DNA from: Ch128b sp964527925
Lineage (GTDB): Bacteria; Bacteroidota; Ignavibacteria; Ch128b
NCBI GenBank assembly: GCA_964527925.1
Contig: CAZGQO010000001.1
Coordinates: 503,735 to 567,734, forward strand
Direction of reading: 5' to 3'
Length of the DNA: 64,000 nt
The notes below the pieces were generated by a model. It saw nothing but the letters and a program-made list of their open reading frames with translations. It was not told where the DNA came from and did no database searches. A program made the position numbers and the translations under genes. The stretch's first letter is position 1. Each line of letters opens with the position of its first letter. This document shows, piece after piece, positions 55,552 through 63,639 of the stretch.

Positions 55552-55785
55552 ATGGATTTTATTGAACTCCAAATTGCCGACGACATCCAGAAATTAAAAG
55601 ATCTGGTAAAACTTCAGGCATATGAAGTCAAGTTGATTAAAATAATCTATAATCCGGCAATTTATTCTCACAAGGATATTGAAGAATTCCAACATCTGAT
55701 CGAAAAATATTTTCCCGGTGTACCGGTTACATTTGAAGAATCTAATTCAAATAAAAATATTGGTTGTGTGCTGGGAATAGAATAG
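55552..55785 (+). CDS. Small protein of unknown function upstream of mlaE
   Basis: The ATG at 55552 follows GGTGG by six bases and is preferred over one eight codons earlier. The 77-residue product (MDFIELQIADDIQKLKDLVK...) has no membrane helix or signal; predicted order is strand, helix, strand, helix, with VKLIKIIYNPAIYSHKDIEE in the middle. The stop lies 14 bases before the mlaE start, so it is the first gene of the mla operon. I recognise no family. Confidence 0.6.
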   Translation: MDFIELQIADDIQKLKDLVKLQAYEVKLIKIIYNPAIYSHKDIEEFQHLIEKYFPGVPVTFEESNSNKNIGCVLGIE

Positions 55786-55799
55786 TGTAAGTGAAATCA

Positions 55800-56561
55800 A
55801 TGGAAAAAATAAAAAACTTTTTTATAACAATTGGCGGTTTGACAGATTTTTCAATTAGATTTTTTCTTGAAGTATTTCGCCCGCCCTATGAAATCAAAGA
55901 AATAATTAAGCATATGGACGAGCTTGGTGTAAAAACTTTTTCGATAGTAAGTATTACAGGATTCATAATTGGTCTCGTTCTTGGTATGCAATCTCAACCA
56001 GTTCTTGCCCGTTTTGGAGCTGAAATGTTTTTACCAGGAATGATTTCACTATCTGTTATTAGAGAATTAGGACCTGTTTTGACTGCTTTGATTTTTGCTG
56101 GTCGAGTTGGATCTGGAATTGGTGCAGAACTTGGTTCGATGAGAGTTACTGAACAAATTGATGCACTTGAAGTTTCGGCTGTTGATCCATTCCGATTTCT
56201 TGTTGTTACTCGTGTAATAGCAACAATCTTTATGCTTCCACTTTTAACTATCTATGTTAATTTCATTGCAATTATTGGTGGTTATATTTCCGTTATAATC
56301 ACAAAGAACATGACTTTTTCTTATTACACCCAGCTTGCACTTGATGCAATAACTTTTTCTGATGTATTACCCGCAATCGCAAAGACTTTTGTTTTTGGTT
56401 TCATAGTTGGCATAGTGGGATCATATCTTGGATTCAATGCAACCAAGGGTACAGAAGGTGTTGGTAAAGCAAGTACAACTTCTGTTGTTATTTCTTCTTT
56501 ATTAATTTTATTAGTCGACTCAATTATGGTCAGACTGACTATTTTACTTTTTCCAACTTAA
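55800..56561 (+). CDS. mlaE: MlaE-type ABC permease
   Basis: The 253-residue protein (from ATG 55800; a GTG at 55791 is an alternative) has the MlaE signature ELGPVLTALIFAGRVGSGIGAELGSMRVTEQIDALEV around 95-130 and six hydrophobic segments. It is the inner-membrane permease of the lipid transport complex that retrieves phospholipids from the outer membrane. MlaF and MlaD follow in order. Confidence 0.93.
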   Translation: MEKIKNFFITIGGLTDFSIRFFLEVFRPPYEIKEIIKHMDELGVKTFSIVSITGFIIGLVLGMQSQPVLARFGAEMFLPGMISLSVIRELGPVLTALIFAGRVGSGIGAELGSMRVTEQIDALEVSAVDPFRFLVVTRVIATIFMLPLLTIYVNFIAIIGGYISVIITKNMTFSYYTQLALDAITFSDVLPAIAKTFVFGFIVGIVGSYLGFNATKGTEGVGKASTTSVVISSLLILLVDSIMVRLTILLFPT

Positions 56562-56571
56562 ACTGAAAAAA

Positions 56572-57300
56572 ATGATAAAAGTTGAAAATCTACATAAGAA
56601 GTTTGGTAATTTTGTTGTATTAAATGGAGTAAGTTTTGAAGTCGAAAAAGGAACCACTGCCGTTATTCTCGGAAGAAGTGGAATTGGGAAAAGTGTCCTC
56701 CTGAAGTGTATTGTAAGATTAATAGAACCCGATTCAGGAAAAATTTTTATTAATGAAAAAAATGTCCTTGAATTAAGTACGCAAGAATTGTATCAAGTTC
56801 GTAAAAACATTGGATTTTTATTTCAAAGTGCAGCACTTTATGATTCAATGTCGGTTAAAGAAAATCTCGCATTCCCCTTGCAAAGACATACACAAATTCC
56901 CGAAGACGAAATAGAAAAAAGAATTCTTGAAATGTTAGATCTGGTTGGATTAAAAGAAGCGATAAATAAAATGCCATCTGAACTTTCTGGCGGAATGAAG
57001 AAAAGAATTGGACTGGCTCGTTCTTTAATTTTACACCCAGAAATAATGCTTTATGATGAGCCAACTACTGGCCTTGATCCTGTTACATCCAAAGAAATTG
57101 CAAAATTAATTATTTCGATGCAGCAAAAATTTAAAATGACTAATATAGTTGTTACACACGATATGGTTGTTGCACTCAGTACAGCCGATAAAATTCTTTT
57201 GTTAGAAAATGGAAATTTCATGTTTGAAGGAACACCAGATGAATTGATTAAATCTGAGTTTCATTTAGTAAAAAAATTTCTGTTAAATAAACTCGATTAA
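56572..57300 (+). CDS. mlaF: MlaF-type ABC ATPase
   Basis: The 242-residue protein carries Walker A GRSGIGKSVLLK (about 33-44), signature LSGGMKKRIGLARSL, Walker B IMLYDEPTTGLDP and the H-loop VTHDM. It powers the MlaE permease. The start is 10 bases after the mlaE stop. Confidence 0.93.
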   Translation: MIKVENLHKKFGNFVVLNGVSFEVEKGTTAVILGRSGIGKSVLLKCIVRLIEPDSGKIFINEKNVLELSTQELYQVRKNIGFLFQSAALYDSMSVKENLAFPLQRHTQIPEDEIEKRILEMLDLVGLKEAINKMPSELSGGMKKRIGLARSLILHPEIMLYDEPTTGLDPVTSKEIAKLIISMQQKFKMTNIVVTHDMVVALSTADKILLLENGNFMFEGTPDELIKSEFHLVKKFLLNKLD

Positions 57301-57315
57301 ATTTATAGGTCGAAT

Positions 57316-58365
57316 ATGTTAAAATCATTTAAAGGAATTCGACTTGGAATTTTTACTTTTCTTGGAACAGTCATAATTATTCTAACTGTTTTCCTTATCG
57401 GAAATAAAGATTTTCTTTTTCAGGATACTTTTGAATTAAATGCTTATTTCCCAACTGTTGAAGGATTAAGAGTTGGTGCACCGGTGAGATTAACAGGAAT
57501 TGATGTGGGTTCAGTTAAATCGATTGAGTTTATGGTCGATACAACAAGTAAAATTTTAGTCACAATGAAAATTAAAAGAGATGTTCAACAATTCATTCGT
57601 AAAGATTCTAGGGCAAGTATTGAAACTGAAGGATTGGTTGGTGATAAAGTTTTGATCATTTCAGGTGGTTCGGGTTCATTACCGTCTGTTCAGGATGGTG
57701 ATTTTATACCGATTAAAAGACCAGTTACTTATTCAGAGATAATTGAAGAAACGCAGGGAATTCTTTCTTACATAAAAGAAATTTCAAAAGAATTTAGTTT
57801 GACTCTTAAAAAAGTGAATGAAGGTGAAGGTACAATTGGAAAATTGCTGAATGATAAAAAGCTGTATCAAAGTATTGATGAAGCAACTCGAACTGCAAAT
57901 CAAACAATGCTTGGACTAACTTCAAGTCTGGAAGAAATTACAAATGTTGTAACTGGATTAGGAAATTATCTTGTCAATGTTATTGCTGGTGTTGATTCGG
58001 TGGTTACAAAAGTTGATAACATGGTTCAAAGAGTTAATCAGGGAGAAGGAGTTTTAGGTGCTTTAATAAGCGATAAATCAGCTTATGATTCCGTGAAAGC
58101 AATCATTAATAATCTGATTATTACAGCTATTCAAGCAAGAATTGGAGCTGAAAGATTTGCTGATAACATGGAAGCTCTTAAACACAACTGGCTCTTCAAA
58201 GGATATTTTGAAAAACGTGGTTATTGGGAACGTTCAGAATATGAAAAAGAACTTGAGATGAAATTAGAAGAAATAAAACGCCAACAAAAAGAACTTGAAA
58301 AAAGAATAATTGAATTAAGGGAACTGGAAAAAAGGGTACCTCAGATTCCTCCGCAGAAGGAATGA
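57316..58365 (+). CDS. mlaD: MlaD-type MCE domain protein
   Basis: The 349-residue protein has one N-terminal helix (about 12-30), an MCE domain with FELNAYFPTVEGLRVGAPVRLTG-type sequence (about 38-120; VRLTGIDVGSVKSIE), and a long helical C-terminal region ending in a Glu/Lys-rich coiled coil (about 305-345). MlaD rings bind lipid between membrane and periplasm. It is longer than E. coli MlaD (183) because of the helical tail. A hairpin follows the stop. MlaA, B and C are not seen here. Confidence 0.9.
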   Translation: MLKSFKGIRLGIFTFLGTVIIILTVFLIGNKDFLFQDTFELNAYFPTVEGLRVGAPVRLTGIDVGSVKSIEFMVDTTSKILVTMKIKRDVQQFIRKDSRASIETEGLVGDKVLIISGGSGSLPSVQDGDFIPIKRPVTYSEIIEETQGILSYIKEISKEFSLTLKKVNEGEGTIGKLLNDKKLYQSIDEATRTANQTMLGLTSSLEEITNVVTGLGNYLVNVIAGVDSVVTKVDNMVQRVNQGEGVLGALISDKSAYDSVKAIINNLIITAIQARIGAERFADNMEALKHNWLFKGYFEKRGYWERSEYEKELEMKLEEIKRQQKELEKRIIELRELEKRVPQIPPQKE

Positions 58366-58379
58366 AAATTATTAAATTC

Positions 58380-58418
58380 TCGAAAAGTTACTATCAGGCT
58401 ATCGTTGTAATTTTTCGA
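58380..58418 (+). terminator. Hairpin after mlaD
   Basis: A 12-base stem (TCGAAAAGTTAC with GTAATTTTTCGA, one G-T wobble) around a 15-base loop starts 15 bases after the mlaD stop. The T run is inside the stem. Confidence 0.5.
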
Positions 58419-58480
58419 TTGCTTGTGAAACTACATTAAATTCAAATAAACAATATTATTTTTTACATAAATCTCTAAAA

Positions 58481-58510
58481 TTGTTTTTACTTTTCTTAAT
58501 TCTTATTTTG
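58481..58510 (+). promoter_or_regulatory. rpmE promoter candidate
   Basis: TTG at 58481-58483, exactly 19 bases, then TTATTTTG at 58503-58510. The rpmE ATG is 30 bases further, after a GGAG site. Confidence 0.5.
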
Positions 58511-58539
58511 CAATTCGATTATCAACAAATGGAGTAAAA

Positions 58540-58749
58540 ATGAAGAAAGGTATTCATCCAGTATATAAAAAATCTGTTGTGACTTGCGTTTGTGGAAATA
58601 CATTTGTCACAAGATCAACTGCCGGTGATTTGAAATTAGAAATCTGTTCAAATTGTCATCCATTTTTCACTGGAAAACAAAAATTAGTTGACTCAGCCGG
58701 ACGTGTAGAAAAATTCATGAAAAAATACGGGAAAAAGGCTACTCAATAA
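58540..58749 (+). CDS. rpmE: 50S ribosomal protein L31 (zinc form)
   Basis: The 69-residue protein reads MKKGIHPVYKK with zinc ligands Cys16, Cys18, Cys36 and Cys39 and the HPFFTGKQK segment. Keeping all four cysteines marks the zinc-binding L31 type; the zinc-free paralogue is not in this window. Confidence 0.97.
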   Translation: MKKGIHPVYKKSVVTCVCGNTFVTRSTAGDLKLEICSNCHPFFTGKQKLVDSAGRVEKFMKKYGKKATQ

Positions 58750-58803
58750 TCTTTTTATCCCCATCATGGCTCTAAAAATACCAACAAATTAAGGAGCATT
58801 CCA

Positions 58804-59547
58804 ATGCTTGTCATTGTCAAAGGGAACTACGATGAAATGAGCAAAGAGGCTGCTAAATTAGTAGCCGCTCGTCTTCGTCGTAAACCTAATCTTGTTCTTG
58901 GCCTTGCCACCGGCAGTACTCCTGTTGGGCTCTATAAAGAGCTCATCAGAATGCATAAAGAAGAAGGCTTGGATTTCTCCAAAGTCGTCACATTTAATCT
59001 TGATGAATATATTGGGTTACCTCCACATCATGATCAAAGTTATAGATATTTCATGGATGTAAATCTTTTTAATCACATCAACATTGATAAGAGATACATC
59101 CATGTTCCAAATGGAATGGCTGATGATATAGAAGCTCACTGCGAATGGTATGAAGAACAGATAAAAAAATTCGGCGGAATAGATCTTCAAATTCTTGGAA
59201 TTGGTGCAAATGGGCATATTGCTTTCAACGAACCTGGCTCATCTCTTGGTTCAAGAACTCGTATCAAAACTTTAACCGAAAGAACTATCAAAGATAACGC
59301 AAGATTTTTCAAAAGTATTGACGAAGTACCGAGATATGCAATTACAATGGGTATCGGTACAATAATGGAAGCAAAGGAAGTTATTCTATTAGCCAACGGA
59401 AAAAATAAAGCTGATGCAGTTAAAGCTGCTGTTGAAGGACCAATTACTGCAATGTGTCCAGCATCTATTATTCAGATGCATAGAAAGGCTTATGTGATAG
59501 TTGATAAAGAAGCAGCTTCAAAGCTTAGTCAGGAATTTAACGGCTAA
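58804..59547 (+). CDS. nagB: Glucosamine-6-phosphate deaminase
   Basis: The 247-residue protein shows LGLATGSTPVGLYKELI, FNLDEYIGL (catalytic Asp), LGIGANGHIAFNEPGS and KAVEGPITAMCPAS-like C-terminus. It converts glucosamine 6-phosphate to fructose 6-phosphate and ammonia. AAGGAG precedes the ATG. The GlmU-like gene follows by 42 bases, so amino-sugar use and activation may be linked. Confidence 0.94.
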   Translation: MLVIVKGNYDEMSKEAAKLVAARLRRKPNLVLGLATGSTPVGLYKELIRMHKEEGLDFSKVVTFNLDEYIGLPPHHDQSYRYFMDVNLFNHINIDKRYIHVPNGMADDIEAHCEWYEEQIKKFGGIDLQILGIGANGHIAFNEPGSSLGSRTRIKTLTERTIKDNARFFKSIDEVPRYAITMGIGTIMEAKEVILLANGKNKADAVKAAVEGPITAMCPASIIQMHRKAYVIVDKEAASKLSQEFNG

Positions 59548-59589
59548 AAAATATCAATAAATAAATTTAAATCTTTTTAAGGAGCAAGT

Positions 59590-60852
59590 ATGCACGTTTG
59601 CATCTTTGAGGGCATATACTATTCACGACTTCTTCCGCTGGTTTACACAAGACCAACTTATGAGTTGAGATGCGGAATTCTGACTTTGAAAGATAAAATA
59701 CTTAATCATTTCCCTGATGCTAAAGTAACTCTGCATTGTAGAAGTTATCTGGCTGAGCATCTTGCAGAAATCTATCCACAGTATGAAATCAACACAATCA
59801 GCAATGAAGATACCTGTCTATTTATAAATGGCAGAATTATTGCAGATGAAGATTTTCTCAATAAAGTAGATGTAAATAATCCTAACGATATTCTTTATGT
59901 AAACGGTGATCAGATTGTTGCTGCAAAAGTCAGCGGTTCAAAATTAAATGATCTTAAGAATTCTCTTCATGATCTTTTCACACTTTCTGATTTTGATGGA
60001 TTATTCAAAAAGCAAGTTGATGTTAAGTTGATTAACTACCCATGGGATTTAATCAATAATAACGCCGATCAAATTGAGAAAGATTTTAACTATCTGACCA
60101 GAAATGTAGATAAAAAAATAAATGGAAAAATTTATAGCGGCGTTCATTTGCTTGATGAAAATAATATCTATATTGGTGAAGGAACATCAATTAAACCAGG
60201 GGTAGTTCTGGATGCAGAAAATGGTCCAATATATATCGGTAAAGGTGTTAAAATTCTTCCAAATGTAGTAATCGAAGGTCCAGCATTTATCGGCGATAAA
60301 ACCATTGTTAAAATAAGCGCAAAAATTTATGAAGGCACATCAATCGGAGAAGTTTGCAAGGTTGGCGGCGAAGTTGAGAACAGTATAATTCACTCATATT
60401 CAAATAAACAACACGAAGGATTTTTAGGGCACAGTTATCTGGGAATGTGGGTCAACATTGGCGCTGATACAAATAACAGCGATTTGAAAAATAACTATGG
60501 AAGTGTAAAAGTTTATATCAATGGTGATTTGATTGACAGTGGTTCTCAATTCGTTGGATTAACTATGGGAGATCACTCGAAGACTGGAATCAATACAATG
60601 TTTAACACAGGAACTGTTGTTGGTGTATCGTGCAATATTTTTGGTTCGGGAATTCCACCAAAGTATGTTCCTTCATTCTCATGGGGTGGTGCAGATATGC
60701 TGACTACTTATGATCTTGATCGAAGCCTTGAAGTTGCAAAACGAGTTATGGCAAGAAGAAATATGAGCATGTCTCCAGCAGAAGAAAAACTCTTTAGAAA
60801 AGTTTTTGATTTAACAAGAGAGGAAAGAAGAAAACGCGGAATGCCTAATTAA
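59590..60852 (+). CDS. GlmU-like sugar nucleotidyltransferase with left-handed beta-helix
   Basis: The 420-residue protein has an N-terminal region (1-160) starting LPLVYTRPTYELRCGILTLKDK, characteristic of a FCB-group GlmU-like family, and a C-terminal hexapeptide-repeat domain (about 185-370; IYIGKGVKILPNVVIEGPAFIG). It lacks the GlmU glycine-rich loop LAAGxGTRM, so the uridylyltransferase reaction is not certain. AAGGAG precedes the ATG. It probably activates an amino sugar for envelope polysaccharides. A strong terminator follows. Confidence 0.8.
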   Translation: MHVCIFEGIYYSRLLPLVYTRPTYELRCGILTLKDKILNHFPDAKVTLHCRSYLAEHLAEIYPQYEINTISNEDTCLFINGRIIADEDFLNKVDVNNPNDILYVNGDQIVAAKVSGSKLNDLKNSLHDLFTLSDFDGLFKKQVDVKLINYPWDLINNNADQIEKDFNYLTRNVDKKINGKIYSGVHLLDENNIYIGEGTSIKPGVVLDAENGPIYIGKGVKILPNVVIEGPAFIGDKTIVKISAKIYEGTSIGEVCKVGGEVENSIIHSYSNKQHEGFLGHSYLGMWVNIGADTNNSDLKNNYGSVKVYINGDLIDSGSQFVGLTMGDHSKTGINTMFNTGTVVGVSCNIFGSGIPPKYVPSFSWGGADMLTTYDLDRSLEVAKRVMARRNMSMSPAEEKLFRKVFDLTREERRKRGMPN

Positions 60853-60890
60853 AGTTTTGTAGAACAATTTATATTTCAAATTTTTTGAAG

Positions 60891-60923
60891 AGGGAAGCAA
60901 AAAATGAACTTGCTTCCCTTTTT
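60891..60923 (+). terminator. Rho-independent terminator after the nagB unit
   Basis: A 10-base stem (AGGGAAGCAA with TTGCTTCCCT) around AAAATGAAC runs into TTTTT. Confidence 0.9.
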
Positions 60924-60982
60924 AATTTCAATTCCGCATTTACGACATTAAACTTATTTCAAGAAAATACTTTCAAAAAAAC

Positions 60983-62572
60983 TTATTTTATATAAATCAT
61001 TTTCTTGGTCTGAACGAAATTACCCGATTTTAACTCGTAGAAGTATACTCCACTTGAAAGCTTGCTTGCATCAAACTTGTAAGAATAATGACCTTTGTTC
61101 AAAGTTTGACTTACAAGTGTTGCAACTTCATTTCCTAATACATCATAAATTTTTAGTGTAACAAACTCAGATTGTGGAATTGAAAAACTTATTGTTGTGC
61201 TTGGATTGAATGGGTTGGGATAATTTTGTTCAAGAAAATATCTTTCGGCAATTAACGAGTTGTTGTAATTAATTGAAGTTACAATAGAATTCCGCTTTTT
61301 AAAAAATACACCCAGATATGTGGAAGGATCGTTAATATCTTCGGGAAATATCAGTTCATAATTTATACAATACTCTCCGGTTGGTAGAAGATGACCTGCT
61401 TTAAATCCAGCAGTTGAATCATAAGCATCTGTTACAAATTCTGCATTCGACCAATTTAAACCCCTGTCTGTCGAGTAACAAAGCATTATATCTCCTCTTA
61501 CATTACCATTTGATGTATTAAAATCTCTTTCATCCTTCCAGGTAGTAAATAAAACATTATTGATTGCGTCATATCGTGTGCCTTCTAAAAGTTGAGAGCG
61601 ATAATCATCCGATATTATACCATCAGACGGATTATTTGGTAAATGCCAGGTGTTGCCGACATCATCAGAGTAACGATAATAATTTCTCGCACCCCAAAAT
61701 GGATTGTTATTCGGATAGACTGTATAAAAAAGATGTATTCTGTTCTGGCTATCAATGATTAAATCTGGATCCCACTCAGAGTCTGGACCATCCAAAATCG
61801 AAACTGGTGAACTGCTCCAAGTCTTACCGCCATCGGTGCTGAATGAACCGAGCACATCCCATTTATGTGTTCCTCCAACTGAATCACGCCAAACGATAGC
61901 TAAAGTATCACCAGCAGTGTCAAATTGTGAATGTGGAAATGCAGAATGATGGCCATCATTTGAACTTAGTAATTGTACAGGCTGCCAGTTCAATCCTCTA
62001 TCTGTTGATCTTGTGTAATAAACCTCGGTAATTTGACTTGAATTTGTACTTCCTTCATTCCACATAATATGTATTCTATCATATCTGTCAATTGTTAGAT
62101 TAGTTGCACTAATGTTGTAATTAATTTTATTTGCAATCCGAATAGAATCTATAATAATATTAAGATTTTTATCAAGTTTTGAACAGAATAAAGCAGATGG
62201 GGATGCTGAATTCCATATTGCAATTATTGTATCGCCGCTTGTTATGGCAAGTTTCAAACCATTGCCGCCTGTAACTAAATTAATTGGCGTGAATCTTACC
62301 GGTGGATTTAACCAAGATATTCCACCATCATCTGAGTAAGTGAGATAATAACCATATACCTGATTTATGTTTGATGGATTATGTTCGGAAGTCGAAATAA
62401 TAATTCTTCCATCACTTGTAGTCACAATATTGTTATAAAGCACTCCGCGCTGCTTTGCAGTTGAATCGAATTGCGGAATTTTAACTTGGTCGCTCCATTC
62501 ACTCCCAACACCGTGCTGAGCAAATAAGGATACAGAAGTTAAAACTATAACAAAGATAAATTTTAATTTCAT
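60983..62572 (-). CDS. T9SS sorting-domain protein with BNR/sialidase-like repeats
   Basis: The ATG at 62572 follows AAAGGAGG and starts a signal peptide (MKLKFIFVIVLTSVSLFAQ); an upstream in-frame ATG (62608) would add 12 residues without purpose. The 529 residues contain Asp-box-like repeats (YSDDGGISWLNPP, STDRGLNWQPVQ, STDGGKTWSSS, YSDDVGNTWHLP, STDRGLNWSNA), i.e. a six-bladed propeller as in sialidases and other BNR proteins, then a type A sorting domain (NYPNPFNPSTTISFSIPQS, LSSGVYFYELKSG). It should be secreted by T9SS. Catalytic residues of sialidase are not evident, so binding or another hydrolase role is possible. Confidence 0.88.
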   Translation of the reverse strand: MKLKFIFVIVLTSVSLFAQHGVGSEWSDQVKIPQFDSTAKQRGVLYNNIVTTSDGRIIISTSEHNPSNINQVYGYYLTYSDDGGISWLNPPVRFTPINLVTGGNGLKLAITSGDTIIAIWNSASPSALFCSKLDKNLNIIIDSIRIANKINYNISATNLTIDRYDRIHIMWNEGSTNSSQITEVYYTRSTDRGLNWQPVQLLSSNDGHHSAFPHSQFDTAGDTLAIVWRDSVGGTHKWDVLGSFSTDGGKTWSSSPVSILDGPDSEWDPDLIIDSQNRIHLFYTVYPNNNPFWGARNYYRYSDDVGNTWHLPNNPSDGIISDDYRSQLLEGTRYDAINNVLFTTWKDERDFNTSNGNVRGDIMLCYSTDRGLNWSNAEFVTDAYDSTAGFKAGHLLPTGEYCINYELIFPEDINDPSTYLGVFFKKRNSIVTSINYNNSLIAERYFLEQNYPNPFNPSTTISFSIPQSEFVTLKIYDVLGNEVATLVSQTLNKGHYSYKFDASKLSSGVYFYELKSGNFVQTKKMIYIK

Positions 62573-63064
62573 ATTGCCTCCTTTTGAAATTGTTTTGCTG
62601 TTTGACATCTATATTTTACAGCAAGTTTAAAGGAAAAAAGTTTTAATTGAATATTTTTTCTATTAATAAAAGAAATATCTAAATAATAATCGGAATATGG
62701 TTTTAACTTTTATATGTGTGGTCAATAAAAAAAAGTAGTGCTGAAGTCTATAAATAAAGTTAGGCGGGTAATTATTTAAATAGTCAAGACATTACTTCAG
62801 CTAATAATCCCTCCTTTTACCCTTGCAAAATAAATGTTAAAATTTGGAAGTAATGTCTCGATACAAATAATATAATAATTTTGTTTTTACTCGATTCAGA
62901 ATCTCTCATTTATAATTCAATAGCTAATGCAATCACCAACATTAAACTTCTTCACATAGTATCTTGTAGAAACACATATGGCCAAAATGCGTTATAAGCA
63001 ACTCATTTCACCAGAAAGCTATTAATAAAATTCTTCTATCAGCTAATTTATAATGATCCAAGAT
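62573..63064. other. Intergenic region with an inverted repeat
   Basis: About 490 AT-rich bases lack a gene. AGACATTACTTC (62787-62798) is repeated in inverted form as GAAGTAATGTCT (62847-62858), which could form a stem with a 48-base loop. Confidence 0.55.
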
Positions 63065-63628
63065 TTAAAGAATAACTCTAACTCCAGCTTTAATTTCCGG
63101 ACCCGATGTAAGACCATCGAAACTATCTGATATTTCATACAAATTATCTGAGTACGGTGAAGAAAAATATGCGTATCCAAGATTTAACTTACCTGAAGCA
63201 ATCAAACTTAAGTTTCTTGATAGGAAAAGATTTATATCCAATCCTGTTCTAAATATACGATTGACTCCAATATCTAATATTCCTATTCCCATATCGCCTC
63301 TGAAGTCGAATGAAATTCTGGATGAACTAGCAATTGGTAAAAGAATCGACAAAGTAATGTTGTGCATGGGAATTTCTTTATCCTGGTTTTTGTATTTTGC
63401 ACTCGCTTTCAGGTATGCATATTCGAATTCATATCCACCAGATTCATCATAGATTCTAATTTCTACATAATATCCTTTGAACATATACCTATCTTTGTTA
63501 AATCCTATACGCTTAAATGCTCCTGAAGTAACCGAGTTAAAATTCATTCATCCACGCAGAGAAAAATGCGCATTAACATAAGTTTGAAGGAAGATAACTA
63601 TGATAAATATTTTGTAAAAAACTTTCAT
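63065..63628 (-). pseudogene. Outer-membrane beta-barrel protein gene with an in-frame TGA
   Basis: From ATG 63628 a signal peptide (MKVFYKIFIIVIFLQTYVNA) and HFSLRG are followed by TGA at 63550-63548, then the frame continues in phase for 160 residues ending GPEIKAGVRVIL. The strand-rich remainder with aromatic-alternating segments looks like an outer-membrane beta-barrel. GGA is the likely ancestral codon (HFSLRGGMNFN). A start at ATG 63547 would lack a signal peptide, so the gene is best read as broken. No known family is assigned. Confidence 0.7.
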
Positions 63629-63639
63629 TTTTAATTTTA

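Noticed and set aside
55194..55565. A 123-codon plus-strand frame
   Set aside because: It reads through the degraded palindromic repeat, has no ribosome site, has unusual composition and overlaps the start of the better-supported small gene.
63548..63550. TGA as selenocysteine
   Set aside because: The codon follows a signal peptide in an outer-membrane barrel with no redox motif, and no SECIS-like stem was seen directly after it.
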